This document shows, piece by piece, positions 52,929-62,426 of a stretch of 64,000 bases of DNA. The notes beneath the pieces were generated by a model. That model was not told the origin of the DNA, ran no database searches, and saw only the letters and a list, made by a program, of their open reading frames with translations. The DNA is from Parerythrobacter_A sp963838735 (GTDB taxonomy: Bacteria > Pseudomonadota > Alphaproteobacteria > Sphingomonadales > Sphingomonadaceae). Position 1 is the stretch's first letter. Each line of letters opens with the position of its first letter. The position numbers were made by a program, and so were the translations under genes. The stretch lies in NCBI GenBank assembly GCA_963838735.1, contig CAWISG010000010.1, forward strand, positions 62,001 to 126,000, in the 5' to 3' direction.

Positions 52929-53917
52929 GGCACGACGAAGCGAATCGGCGGACCGCTTTCAATCACGAACCGCCCGCCGGGAAACGCTTCGCCGTCGAGG
53001 ATATAGGTGTCTTCGATATCCAGTTCGAACCGCTCTGTGCCGACCAGATGCATGCCCCTGGCCGACAGTTCGCGCGGACCCAAACCGTAGAGAATGGCGG
53101 GCAGCATGGCGGTCAGGCGGCGGCGCGGGTAATCCAGCACGGTCAGCTTGAGCGTGTCGGTCAGGTCGCCGAACAATTTCAGTCCGGACGGGAATTTCTG
53201 CAATGTCGATGCCATCAGGATGGAGCGGCGGTCGTGCTCGCCATGTCCGCTATGGGGTAGCGCAGTGCCTTCCCGACCCAGCTTCACCGTCATGCGCGCA
53301 CCCTGCCGCCAGCGATTGCCGCGCCGCCCGAAAATCAGTTGGCCGATGCCCCATGCCGTAGTGACCGCCACCGCGACACTGTCGAATGCGCCCATGCGGT
53401 GCGCGTCCTGTCCCGCCTGTACGCCCAGCGCATAGGCACCGGCGCCCATGATGAACCCGGCGCGCACCGGCCCGTTCCCCTCGCACGGGCGGATTACCAG
53501 CGGGCTGCGCACGACGCGCCGTGCCGTCGCATGATCGTCCAGCGCTGCCGTCACCGTCCAGCCGCGCGGCGCGCCCAGATCGACGTTGAGCGCATTGGTC
53601 TTGCCCTTGGGCAGCACCGCCATTTCCGGCCAGTCGGCACCGAACACTGCCAGCCCACAGGTCAGCACATCGCGCACCGTGCCGTCGCCGCCATTGACGA
53701 CGAGATAGGTCACGCCCTTCCCCCTGAAGGACCCCAGGGCTTCGGTAATCTCGTCCCGCGTGCGGGGCTGCGCGACATGGACATTGCGACGCGCCGCGAT
53801 GTCGAGATCCTGCCCGCGATTGCGATGGCTACGCGGGTTGTAGATAATGCCCGTTACCGGATCGGCCCGAGGCCCATCCGGCGCGTTAATTATGGGATCG
53901 GTGCCGGAACGGGTCAT
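52925..53917 (-). CDS. Diacylglycerol kinase-family lipid kinase
   Basis: 330 residues. The DAGK catalytic motif is VNGGDGTVRDVLTC, preceded by GIIYNPRSHRNRGQ and followed by VLPKGKTNALNVDLG, the usual order in YegS/DgkB-like kinases. The C-terminal beta-domain with YILDGEAFPGG is present. It phosphorylates diacylglycerol or a related lipid to phosphatidate. I chose ATG 53917; a longer start at 53986 adds residues with no support. Its stop overlaps the start of the Tam41-like gene, so the two products should be made together. Confidence 0.85.
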   Translation of the reverse strand: MTRSGTDPIINAPDGPRADPVTGIIYNPRSHRNRGQDLDIAARRNVHVAQPRTRDEITEALGSFRGKGVTYLVVNGGDGTVRDVLTCGLAVFGADWPEMAVLPKGKTNALNVDLGAPRGWTVTAALDDHATARRVVRSPLVIRPCEGNGPVRAGFIMGAGAYALGVQAGQDAHRMGAFDSVAVAVTTAWGIGQLIFGRRGNRWRQGARMTVKLGREGTALPHSGHGEHDRRSILMASTLQKFPSGLKLFGDLTDTLKLTVLDYPRRRLTAMLPAILYGLGPRELSARGMHLVGTERFELDIEDTYILDGEAFPGGRFVIESGPPIRFVVP

Positions 53918-54015
53918 CGCACCTGCATGTAGCGGGGCGCGGGCTGCGCTGACCATTATTTTCTTGGATTGGCACGGCGCTCTCACGCGTGCCCTGCTTC
54001 CGGCGAGCGGTCGCC

Positions 54016-54249
54016 TTACGAATCAGGTGCAAACTCGCGGTCGTTTTCGACGGGCATGTCCTGTGCGACGGGCGCTTCGCCGACCTGTTCGGGCGTTACA
54101 TCGCTAAGGGCCGGACCGACGGGCACCGTATCGGCTACCATCGCGTCACCGGTCGTCGTACTGCCGGCAACGGGCGTTTCCCCGGCCGGTTCGGCACATG
54201 CGGTCAGCGCCAGAACGGGAAGCAGCGCGACGAAAGCAAGCGTTTTCAT
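54016..54249 (-). CDS. Small lipoprotein
   Basis: 77 residues: MKTLAFVALLPVLALTACAEP is a lipoprotein signal with lipobox LTAC (Cys18). The mature part is acidic, rich in Thr, Val and Pro (PVAGSTTTGDAMVADTV), without an obvious fold. An in-frame ATG at 54324 would disrupt the signal. It lies between the BrkB-family gene and the lipid kinase on the same strand, with gaps of 71 and 98 bases, so it may be part of that operon. No family is recognised. Confidence 0.7.
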   Translation of the reverse strand: MKTLAFVALLPVLALTACAEPAGETPVAGSTTTGDAMVADTVPVGPALSDVTPEQVGEAPVAQDMPVENDREFAPDS

Positions 54250-54320
54250 AATCAATTTCCTGCGAATAACCGGACCTGCTCCAACTGCCCGAAACCGCAG
54301 GCCATGTCCAATTCGCGCCA

Positions 54321-55433
54321 TCATTCCTCATGTGCCGACTGCGCATGGCGTCGCGCCCGGCGCTGGCGCTGCTTTTCCAGCACGCTGGCGTTGAGGCTTC
54401 CGTCGATTGCGTGGTCTGCCATGACCGCCCCGCGTTCGCCCAGCGGCATGTCCGGCCCGATGGTGCTGTCGGTCAGCGTCTGTCGCTCCAGTTCCGCATT
54501 CAGTGTCGCACCGATCAGGATCGCGAAACTGGTCAGGAACAGCCACATCAAAAACACCACCACCGCCGACAGCGAACCATAGGTCGCGTTGTAATCGCTG
54601 ACATACTGGACATAGAGCGAGAAGCCGAACGACACGCCCAGCCAGGCAAAGGTGGACAGCAGCGATCCGGGCGACAGCCAGCGCCACTTGGCAGGCCGCC
54701 GGTCGGGGCCGTAGCGCATGATCAGCGCGAAACCGGTGGTGCCCAGCGCCATCGCCAGTGCCCATGTTACCAGCTTGTAAAACGTCTCGGTCAGCGGACC
54801 CAGCACGAAGCTGGTCTGCAATTGCAGCCACGCCACCAGACCGCCGCTGATCAGCCCCGTCAGCGCGATCAGGATCGCCGCCAGCGTCAGCCCGCCTGCG
54901 CGCAGGGTCAGCGAAATGAAATTGCGGCTCTCGTGCTCCGAATTGATGATGTTCAATGCCCCGATCAGCCCCTTGGCCGCGCGCATCGCGCCGAAGATCG
55001 CCAAACTGAGCGACACCACCAGCGTCAGGCCTGCCACGCCGCCGCTGGTGGTGACGACCGCCAGAAGCTGTTCCTCGATCACCGACGCCACATCGGGCGG
55101 AACCATCGTGATGATCTGAGCCATTTGCCGCTGTACGGTATCGACATCGCCCAGCAGGCCATACATCATCACCGTCGCCGCCAGCAGCGGGGTTATGGCG
55201 AGGAAGGTGAAGAACGCCGTGCCTGCCGCCAGCAGCGACAGGTTGTGATAGCCGATCATGACCCAGAGCCGCTTGGCAATCTGTTTCCATGCGGCAAACG
55301 GCAAGTGGTGCGGCGCGACGGCGCGTGCGCCGGGCTGCAAATCGCTGTCGGGCGTGTCGACCGGTGGTTCCTGCGTATGAATTGTTTGTGCTTCCTGTTC
55401 CGGAATGGCTGCGCTAGGTAAATCGGGGGTCAT
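54321..55433 (-). CDS. YihY/BrkB-family inner-membrane protein
   Basis: 370 residues from the ATG at 55433, which has AAGG ten bases upstream; starts at 55442 and 55475 are also open. A disordered N-terminus is followed by six transmembrane helices in the family order, including HNLSLLAAGTAFFTFLAITPLLAATVMMYG, TLRAGGLTLAAILIALTGLISGG, RYGPDRRPAKWRWLSPGSLL and YGSLSAVVVFLMWLFLTSFAILIGATLNAELERQ. Once annotated as RNase BN, the family is now seen as membrane proteins of uncertain, possibly lipid-related, function. It diverges from tamA over a very short gap and precedes a lipoprotein and lipid kinase. Confidence 0.87.
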   Translation of the reverse strand: MTPDLPSAAIPEQEAQTIHTQEPPVDTPDSDLQPGARAVAPHHLPFAAWKQIAKRLWVMIGYHNLSLLAAGTAFFTFLAITPLLAATVMMYGLLGDVDTVQRQMAQIITMVPPDVASVIEEQLLAVVTTSGGVAGLTLVVSLSLAIFGAMRAAKGLIGALNIINSEHESRNFISLTLRAGGLTLAAILIALTGLISGGLVAWLQLQTSFVLGPLTETFYKLVTWALAMALGTTGFALIMRYGPDRRPAKWRWLSPGSLLSTFAWLGVSFGFSLYVQYVSDYNATYGSLSAVVVFLMWLFLTSFAILIGATLNAELERQTLTDSTIGPDMPLGERGAVMADHAIDGSLNASVLEKQRQRRARRHAQSAHEE

Positions 55434-55478
55434 AAGCGGCATACCTTGCAGGGAGGGTGTCGAGAATAAGTTCATGAA

Positions 55479-57926
55479 ATGGTTAGTGTGGGTCGCGCCT
55501 TGTTTCCAGTAATGAATAGATTACCGGGTGTGCGCACCGCTTTCGCGGCGAGCACCGCGCTATCCCTCGTGCTATGCGCGCAAGCCGCTTCCGCGCAGAC
55601 CGCACCCGAGAATGCCCGGGAAAACGCCCCGACGGAAGACAACCTGCAAAGCGTGCTGGTCGATGGCGATGTTGCCGTGTCCGATGGCGACACGCTGGTC
55701 GCCGGCTCGGTCGACGTGGCGCCCCCGCCGCCGCAGGCCGACCTTCCCGTCGTCGAAACCATTATCGAGGATGAGGAATTTAACGCCGCCATTCCGTCGC
55801 TCGACGCACCCGACCCGGAACTCGATGCGCTTGGCCCATTGGAATCCATCGCAGAATTCGAACGCCGGTTTGCCGAAGAACAGGCGGCCGAGGAACAGGC
55901 TGCGCTGGACGCGGAAACAAACCCGTTGCCTGCTGACGATATCGCCGCACCCGGTCGTCTGCCCGAACTGGCCGATGGCGATGCGATAGAGGAAATCGCC
56001 GATGCGCCCATCCGCGATGCCGAACTGACCACGCCGCTGTCGCCCCTCGAAGATTTCGAAGTGAACGAGGTCGAATTCGCCGAAGCTGCCAGTGACGAGG
56101 AAGTGCTGGTCGTTAAATACGAGATCCAGCTGAACGGGCTGGACGAAGCGGATGCCGAAACGGACACCGACCTTGCCGGTCTGTTCGACAGCCTTTCCGC
56201 GCTGGAAGACGCCGACGGCGAAGCAGCGAATGTCGCCATGCTGTCCGCCCGCGTCGAGGAAGACGCCACGCTGCTGGCAAGTATTCTCAAGTCCGAAGGC
56301 TATTACGATGCCGCGGTCACCACGCGCATCGACCGCTCGGCAGAAGATAACGGACAACCGCTGACGGCAGTTCTGGATGCGGCACCGGGCGCGCGTTTCA
56401 CCTTTTCGCAGATCGACATCGAAGCCGGGCCGACTATTCCGGAAACGCTGATCGCAGACAATTTCGCGCTCCGCGTCGGCGAACCGATCATTGCTGCGCG
56501 CGTGCAGGGTGCCGAAGCGCAAGTCGCCATTGCCCTGCCCGAACAGGGCTATCCCTTCGTCGAGATCGGACAGCGCGACATTCTGCTCGATCCGGAAACC
56601 GACGATGGCGTATACACCCTGCCTATCGACACCGGTCCGCGCGCCCGTTTCGGCGGCTTCACCACCAGCGGCAATACTGCTTTCGATGCCGAGCATGTCG
56701 ATGTGCTGGCGCGCTTCGAGCGCGGCGAGCTGTATGACAGCCGCCTGGTCGACGATCTGCGACAGGCGATGGTCGCCACCGGCCTTTTGAGCCAGGTTAC
56801 CGTCATCCCCGAACGCACCGGCGAGGATGCGGGCGACGGAACCGAATATGTCAATGTCGCAGTGACGCAACAGGCCGGACCGCCGCGCACCATCGCGGGC
56901 AGCGCCGGGTTCGGTACCGGGCAGGGCTTCCGCCTCGAAGGTAGCTGGAGCCATCGCAACCTGTTCCCGCCCGAAGGCGCGCTGACTGCGTCCGCTGTTC
57001 TGGGCACGCAGGAACAGGGCGCCGGGCTGACGTTCAAGCGCGCCAATGCCGGGCGGCGCGACCGGACAGTGGAACTGGGCATCAGCGCCCTGCGCAGCCG
57101 GTACGATGCGTTCAACGCGCTGACCGGACGGATCGGCGGGCTGGTCAGCTATGCCTCAACCCCGATCTGGCAGAAACGGTTCACATACGCGTTCGGCGGC
57201 GAAATCCTTGCCTCCATCGAAGAGGATTTCGACTTTGCCACTGGCGAGAATGTCGACCGCACCTATTTCATCGGCGCGCTGACTGGGCAGGCCGGATTCG
57301 ACACGTCGGACAGCCTGTTGAACCCGACGCGAGGGTTCCGCCTGAAACTGTTCGTCCAGCCCGAAGGTTCGTTGCAGGACGGGTTCAGCCCCTATGTACG
57401 CGGCATCGTGGACGGCTCCGCCTATCTGCCGTTCGGCGATTCCATCGTGCTGGCAGGCCGGGTGCGCGGCGGCACCATCGCGGGCGTTTCGCGCAGCGAC
57501 ATCGCACCGTCGCGTCGGTTCTATGCCGGTGGCGGCGGATCGGTGCGCGGCTTTGGCTTCCAGCAACTGGGGCCGCAGGTGCTGGAACCCAATCCGCGGT
57601 TCGATCCTGAGGATATCGACCCCGACGATCCCGATGCCGGTCCCGATCCCTTCCGGCTTCGCCCCATTGGCGGGCGCAGCGTGGTCGAAGGCGCGGTCGA
57701 GCTGCGTTATCGTTTCGGCAATTTCGGCGTCGTCGGCTTCGTGGATGCGGGCCAGGTCTACGAAAGCAGCACGCCCGGCTTCGACGACATCCGCTACGGC
57801 GTAGGTGTCGGCGGGCGCTATTATACAAATTTCGGCCCCATGCGCGTCGATATTGCCACGCCGCTTGGCCGCCGTGACGGTGAAAGCGCGTTCAATATCT
57901 ACGTTTCCATCGGGCAGGCTTTCTGA
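55479..57926 (+). CDS. tamA: TamA-like outer-membrane Omp85 protein with acidic N-terminal extension
   Basis: 815 residues, or 804 from the ATG at 55512 that fits the signal peptide best (RTAFAASTALSLVLCAQAASAQ). After it come about 170 residues very rich in Asp and Glu and poor in basic residues. POTRA domains follow (EVLVVKYEIQLNGL, RFTFSQIDIEAGPTIPETL, RARFGGFTTSGNTAFDAEHV), then the Omp85 beta-barrel (GSAGFGTGQGFRLEGSW, LNPTRGFRLKLFVQPEG, FYAGGGGSVRGFGFQQLGPQ) ending in phenylalanine (SIGQAF). TamA works with TamB in outer-membrane assembly and phospholipid transfer. Its stop shares one base with the tamB start. Confidence 0.88.
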   Translation: MVSVGRALFPVMNRLPGVRTAFAASTALSLVLCAQAASAQTAPENARENAPTEDNLQSVLVDGDVAVSDGDTLVAGSVDVAPPPPQADLPVVETIIEDEEFNAAIPSLDAPDPELDALGPLESIAEFERRFAEEQAAEEQAALDAETNPLPADDIAAPGRLPELADGDAIEEIADAPIRDAELTTPLSPLEDFEVNEVEFAEAASDEEVLVVKYEIQLNGLDEADAETDTDLAGLFDSLSALEDADGEAANVAMLSARVEEDATLLASILKSEGYYDAAVTTRIDRSAEDNGQPLTAVLDAAPGARFTFSQIDIEAGPTIPETLIADNFALRVGEPIIAARVQGAEAQVAIALPEQGYPFVEIGQRDILLDPETDDGVYTLPIDTGPRARFGGFTTSGNTAFDAEHVDVLARFERGELYDSRLVDDLRQAMVATGLLSQVTVIPERTGEDAGDGTEYVNVAVTQQAGPPRTIAGSAGFGTGQGFRLEGSWSHRNLFPPEGALTASAVLGTQEQGAGLTFKRANAGRRDRTVELGISALRSRYDAFNALTGRIGGLVSYASTPIWQKRFTYAFGGEILASIEEDFDFATGENVDRTYFIGALTGQAGFDTSDSLLNPTRGFRLKLFVQPEGSLQDGFSPYVRGIVDGSAYLPFGDSIVLAGRVRGGTIAGVSRSDIAPSRRFYAGGGGSVRGFGFQQLGPQVLEPNPRFDPEDIDPDDPDAGPDPFRLRPIGGRSVVEGAVELRYRFGNFGVVGFVDAGQVYESSTPGFDDIRYGVGVGGRYYTNFGPMRVDIATPLGRRDGESAFNIYVSIGQAF

Positions 57927-60900
57927 TGGCCGATGCGACCGCAACCGAACCGGAATTCATCGACGCCGATGTGATGGAAGACGCGCATGCCGAAGCCGCA
58001 AAGCCGCGCCGCAACCGCTTGGTGCTGGCGGGCAAGATCGCGCTCGGCATCGTCGTCGCCCTGCTGGTGCTGGTCGGCCTGGTGCTGGTCGGCATCGATA
58101 CCGATCCGGGGCGCAAGTTCGTCGCTCAGCAGATCGAGGCGCTCGAATTCGAAAACGGCATGGCCATCGGGATCGAGGCTATCGAAGGCTCGCTCTATTC
58201 CGAAATGCGAATCGAGGGGCTGACCGTTGCCGATCCCGAAGGCGTTTTCCTGCGTTCGCCCGAAGTGGTGGTAGACTGGCATCCGTTCGCCTTCATCAGC
58301 GGCCATATCGATATCGATGCGCTGACCGCCGATACCATCGTGCTGGAGCGCAATCCCGAGTTCAACGAAACCCCGCCCAGCGACGATCCGCTGCTGCCCG
58401 ACTACGATATCGACATCGACCGGCTGGAAATCGGGCGGTTTGTCGCGGAAGCGCCGGTTTCCGGCGAACGCCGAGTCGCGACGCTGAAGGGCGAAGTGCA
58501 TATCGCCGATGCGCGCGCGCAGGTCCGCCTCGATGGCGGAACGGTGCGCGGGCCTGCGGGTAGCGCAGGGGGCGACCGGTTCGCGCTGGTCCTGGACGCC
58601 GTGCCGGACGAGAACAAGCTCGATCTCGACCTCGATCTGCGCGCGCCCGGTGACGGCGTGATCGCGGCGCTCGCCGGTTTCACAGACCCGCTGACCCTCA
58701 AGCTGACGGGCCAGGGCGACTGGGCGGCATGGAACGGTGAACTGGACGCGACGCTGGCCGGTGCCGATCTTGCCGATGTGCTGCTGAAAGCGCGCGATGG
58801 ACGGGTCACGGTGACGGGGCCGATATATATTGCGGACCTCGCGCCGCCATCCACCGCCGCGCTGTTGGGGCGGCAGACCAATGTCGATATCACGGCCGAG
58901 CTGGGCGAGCGGCGTGCCGAGATCGAAGGGCGTGTTTTCGGCGATGCCTTTACCCTCAACGCCAATGGCGGCATCGATTTGGCCGAAAGCGCGTTCGACG
59001 ATTTCAAGGCGGCGTTCGTGCTGCTGCAGCCTTCCGCCATCGCACCCAACCTGCGCGGCAGCGGGCTGCGCGCCCTGCTGACCCTGGACGGGGCGTTCGC
59101 CACCCCCGAAGTCGGCTACGATATCGCCGCCGACCGCATCGTAATGAACGATATGGGCGTGCAGAACTTGCGCGCGAAGGGCGACGCGCGGGTCGATGCC
59201 GGTGCGATCTACCTACCGGTTTCCGCCACCGCTTCGCGCATCACCGGCCTCGATACCGTGGCGGGCGGCGAGCTTGCCAATATTCGCCTCGACGGCGATG
59301 TTGCGATCGAGGGAACGCGCATTCTGTCGGACAATATGCGTGTGCGCTCCAGCCGGATCGACGCAAAACTCATCCTGCTCGCGGATACGTCTACCGGGCT
59401 TTACACCGGCGCGGTCGATGGCCGGATCAACGGCTATCGCGTCGAGAGCGTCGGTATCTTCGACATCACCACCGATATCGATCTGGAAACCGATGCGGGC
59501 GGTGGATACGCACTGGCAGGCAAGGTCGGCGCGCGCTCCACCCGCCTGCTGAATGATTCTATGCGCGAATATCTCGGCGGCAACCTGACCGCCGGGGCCG
59601 ACATCGCCTATGGCAGCGATGGTGTTGCGCGGTTCCGCAATGTCCGCATGACGTCGCCGCTGCTGCGGATTACCGACGGACGCGGGACATACTCTGCCGA
59701 TGGACAGATCGACGTGGCCGCCACAGGCGTATCAACGCAATACGGTCCGCTGGGCGTGACGCTGACGGGCACCATTGCCAACCCGCGCGCAACCATCAAT
59801 GCGGCACGCCCCGGTCTGGGCATCGGCCTCGCGGACCTGAGCGCGACGATACGCGGCGACAATGGCGACTATCGCATCGATGCGGCGGGCAATACCGATT
59901 ACGGCGCTTTCTCCGCCGATGTTACCGTGGCGACGGCCAGCGGCCCGCTGGCGCTGACCATCAACCAGGCCGATTTTGCCGGTATCGCCTTGAGCGGACA
60001 AATCCGCCAAAGCCCTGCCGGACCGTTCATCGGCCAGCTCGACGCCAATGGGCGCGGCATGGGCGGCCTGGTCCGGCTTGGCGCGGTTGGCGCCAGTCAG
60101 TCCGCCATCGTCAACCTGCGTGCCCGCAACACCGTATTGCCTGGCCCCGCCAATCTACGGATTGGCGCAGCCATCGTCGATGCGGAGATCGTCCTTTACG
60201 AACAGCCCGAAGTGGTTGCCGATGTGCAGCTTTCCAACACCACCTACGGCGCGGTCGATATCAACGCCATGCGGGCGTTAATCGATTACCGGGACGGGCG
60301 CGGCAAGGCCAAGCTGTTGGCGGAAGGCACCAGCGGCGTGCCGTTCCGCATCGCGGGCAATGCCGACCTGACGCCTGAATTGTGGCGCGCAAATCTGGAA
60401 GGCAAGGCGCGCGGCGTGACGTTCAAGACCGCCACGCCTGCGCGTATCGTTCCGGGTGATGGCAGTTACACGCTGCTGCCAACGCGAATCGATTTTGGGC
60501 AAGGCAACATCCGTGTCGCGGGCGAATACGGGCAGGGCATGAAGCTGCAAAGCCGGCTCGACTCGCTCGATCTCGATATCGCCAACGCCTTCGTGCCCGG
60601 CCTCGGCCTGAACGGTCGCGCCACGGGCAGTCTCGATTTCGCGCAGGCCAGTGCCAATGCCTTCCCGACTGCCGACGCGCGACTGAAAATAGCCGGGTTC
60701 ACCCGCACCACGGCGGTCTCTGTCAGCCAACCGGTCGATGTGAACTTCGTCGGCCAGTTGCAAGGCACGGGCGGAGCGGCGCGCGCCATCATCCGGCGAC
60801 GTGGCACCGTGATCGGGCGCATGAATGCCGCGCTCACCCCGCTGCCGCCCGGCACCGGTGCGTGGACAACCCGGCTGCTACAAGCCCCGCTTGGCGGCGG

Positions 60901-62194
60901 CATCCGCTATAACGGCCCTGCCGACACGCTGTTCTCGCTGGCGGGCCAACCGGATCAGCGGCTCTCCGGCGCGCTTGGTATCGCTGCCGATTTCAGCGGG
61001 CGCGTGGGCGAACCGCAGCTTGCGGGCATCATTCGCGCCAAGAGCCTGACATACGAAAACCAGACTTATGGCACACGGCTGACCAATATGGCGGTGCGCG
61101 GACGCTTCACCGGCGACAGCCTGCAAATCGAACAGCTGAATGCGACGGCAGGCGACGGCACGGTCTCGGCCACCGGCTCGGTCAGTCTTGCGGCGAACAG
61201 CGGCTATCCGATGAATGTGCAGGTCGAACTGGACGACGCCCGGCTTGCCGCGAGCGATGCGCTGGGCGCGACAGCCACCGGCACGCTGACCTTTACCAAA
61301 CGTGCCAACCAGACGGCGTTGCTGTCCGGCACGCTGCTGCTGCCCGAAACGCGCTATCAGGTCGTCAATCAGGGCGCGGTCGAAGTGCCGACCCTGACCG
61401 GCGTGCGCTTCAAACCGCCGCGCGGGCGGCCACGCATCACGGGCGAAGAGCCTGCCTTGCCGACCGCCGGTATCTTCGAACAGCTTCGCCTGGACATCGG
61501 GCTTGAAGCGCCGGAACGGCTGTATGTGTCCGGCATGGGGCTGGAAAGCGAATGGACCGCCGACCTCAGGATCACCGGCACCAGCGGCGCACCGCGCATG
61601 GCCGGGTCCGTCTCGCTGGTCCGTGGTACGCTGGGCTTTGCCGGACGCAGTTTCGAACTGAGCGATGGCCGTGTTGGCTTCACCGGCGGGACCACGCTCG
61701 ACCCCACGATCAGACTGTCTGCGACTGACGATATCGAGGATGTAACGGTCAATATCAACGTGACCGGCCGCGCTTTCAATCCGCAGATCGCTTTCACCAG
61801 CAGCCCCGGCCTGCCGCAGGACGAGATCGTCAGCCGCATCCTGTTCGGGAGCTCGGTCGGCAACCTGTCCGCCATCCAGGCGGTGCAGCTGGCCGCTTCG
61901 CTTAATTCGCTGCGCGGATCGGGCGGCGGGCTCAACCCGCTGGGCACGCTGCGCTCCGCCACCGGCATCGACCGGCTTCGTATCCTCGGCGCGGACGAAC
62001 AGAGCGGGCGCGGCACATCGCTGGCGGCGGGGCAGTACCTGACCGACGATATCTATATCGAGATCATCACCGACGCGCGCGGCAATGTCGCCACGCAGCT
62101 CGAAGTCAGCCTGACCCCTGCCCTTTCCGTCCTGAGCCAGGCTGGCGGAACCACCGGCACCAATGTGAACGTGCAGTACAAGAAGAACTACTGA
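57926..62194 (+). CDS. tamB: TamB-family translocation and assembly module protein
   Basis: 1422 residues. A single N-terminal transmembrane anchor (LVLAGKIALGIVVALLVLVGLVLVG, about 29-53) is followed by the AsmA-like region (GMAIGIEAIEGSLYSEMRIEGLTV) and a long run of repeating beta-strands. The C-terminal DUF490 domain has FNPQIAFTSSPGLPQDEIVSRILFGSS and ends NVQYKKNY. Such proteins bridge inner and outer membranes as hydrophobic grooves for lipid transfer. It overlaps tamA by one base (TGATG) and the small gene downstream in the same way. Confidence 0.93.
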   Translation: MADATATEPEFIDADVMEDAHAEAAKPRRNRLVLAGKIALGIVVALLVLVGLVLVGIDTDPGRKFVAQQIEALEFENGMAIGIEAIEGSLYSEMRIEGLTVADPEGVFLRSPEVVVDWHPFAFISGHIDIDALTADTIVLERNPEFNETPPSDDPLLPDYDIDIDRLEIGRFVAEAPVSGERRVATLKGEVHIADARAQVRLDGGTVRGPAGSAGGDRFALVLDAVPDENKLDLDLDLRAPGDGVIAALAGFTDPLTLKLTGQGDWAAWNGELDATLAGADLADVLLKARDGRVTVTGPIYIADLAPPSTAALLGRQTNVDITAELGERRAEIEGRVFGDAFTLNANGGIDLAESAFDDFKAAFVLLQPSAIAPNLRGSGLRALLTLDGAFATPEVGYDIAADRIVMNDMGVQNLRAKGDARVDAGAIYLPVSATASRITGLDTVAGGELANIRLDGDVAIEGTRILSDNMRVRSSRIDAKLILLADTSTGLYTGAVDGRINGYRVESVGIFDITTDIDLETDAGGGYALAGKVGARSTRLLNDSMREYLGGNLTAGADIAYGSDGVARFRNVRMTSPLLRITDGRGTYSADGQIDVAATGVSTQYGPLGVTLTGTIANPRATINAARPGLGIGLADLSATIRGDNGDYRIDAAGNTDYGAFSADVTVATASGPLALTINQADFAGIALSGQIRQSPAGPFIGQLDANGRGMGGLVRLGAVGASQSAIVNLRARNTVLPGPANLRIGAAIVDAEIVLYEQPEVVADVQLSNTTYGAVDINAMRALIDYRDGRGKAKLLAEGTSGVPFRIAGNADLTPELWRANLEGKARGVTFKTATPARIVPGDGSYTLLPTRIDFGQGNIRVAGEYGQGMKLQSRLDSLDLDIANAFVPGLGLNGRATGSLDFAQASANAFPTADARLKIAGFTRTTAVSVSQPVDVNFVGQLQGTGGAARAIIRRRGTVIGRMNAALTPLPPGTGAWTTRLLQAPLGGGIRYNGPADTLFSLAGQPDQRLSGALGIAADFSGRVGEPQLAGIIRAKSLTYENQTYGTRLTNMAVRGRFTGDSLQIEQLNATAGDGTVSATGSVSLAANSGYPMNVQVELDDARLAASDALGATATGTLTFTKRANQTALLSGTLLLPETRYQVVNQGAVEVPTLTGVRFKPPRGRPRITGEEPALPTAGIFEQLRLDIGLEAPERLYVSGMGLESEWTADLRITGTSGAPRMAGSVSLVRGTLGFAGRSFELSDGRVGFTGGTTLDPTIRLSATDDIEDVTVNINVTGRAFNPQIAFTSSPGLPQDEIVSRILFGSSVGNLSAIQAVQLAASLNSLRGSGGGLNPLGTLRSATGIDRLRILGADEQSGRGTSLAAGQYLTDDIYIEIITDARGNVATQLEVSLTPALSVLSQAGGTTGTNVNVQYKKNY

Positions 62195-62418
62195 TGGCGG
62201 GTGAGCCCGCCGGGCCGTGGTTCGAATGGCGCATTGCCGCCGTCCTCGGTCTCATTTCCTTCGCGCTGGTTCTGGCGGGGCTGCTGCGTCAGGAAGAAGA
62301 GCGCGATTTCGACACCCGGTTCGAACGCGCCGAACGCGACATCCGCGCTCTGGCGGAGGATATCGACCGGACGCTGGAAGCACAGGAAACCGACACGCCT
62401 GCCGCGCCGACGACGTAG
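62194..62418 (+). CDS. Small membrane protein coupled to tamAB
   Basis: 74 residues: a polar start, one transmembrane helix (WRIAAVLGLISFALVLAGLL, about 12-31), then a highly charged helix likely to form a coiled coil (RQEEERDFDTRFERAERDIRALAEDIDRTLEAQE) and a short disordered end. The ATG overlaps the tamB stop as TGATG, so it is translated in the same chain. Topology places the coiled coil on one side of the inner membrane. No family is recognised. The setting suggests an accessory to the TAM system. Confidence 0.7.
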   Translation: MAGEPAGPWFEWRIAAVLGLISFALVLAGLLRQEEERDFDTRFERAERDIRALAEDIDRTLEAQETDTPAAPTT

Positions 62419-62426
62419 CTAACGGC

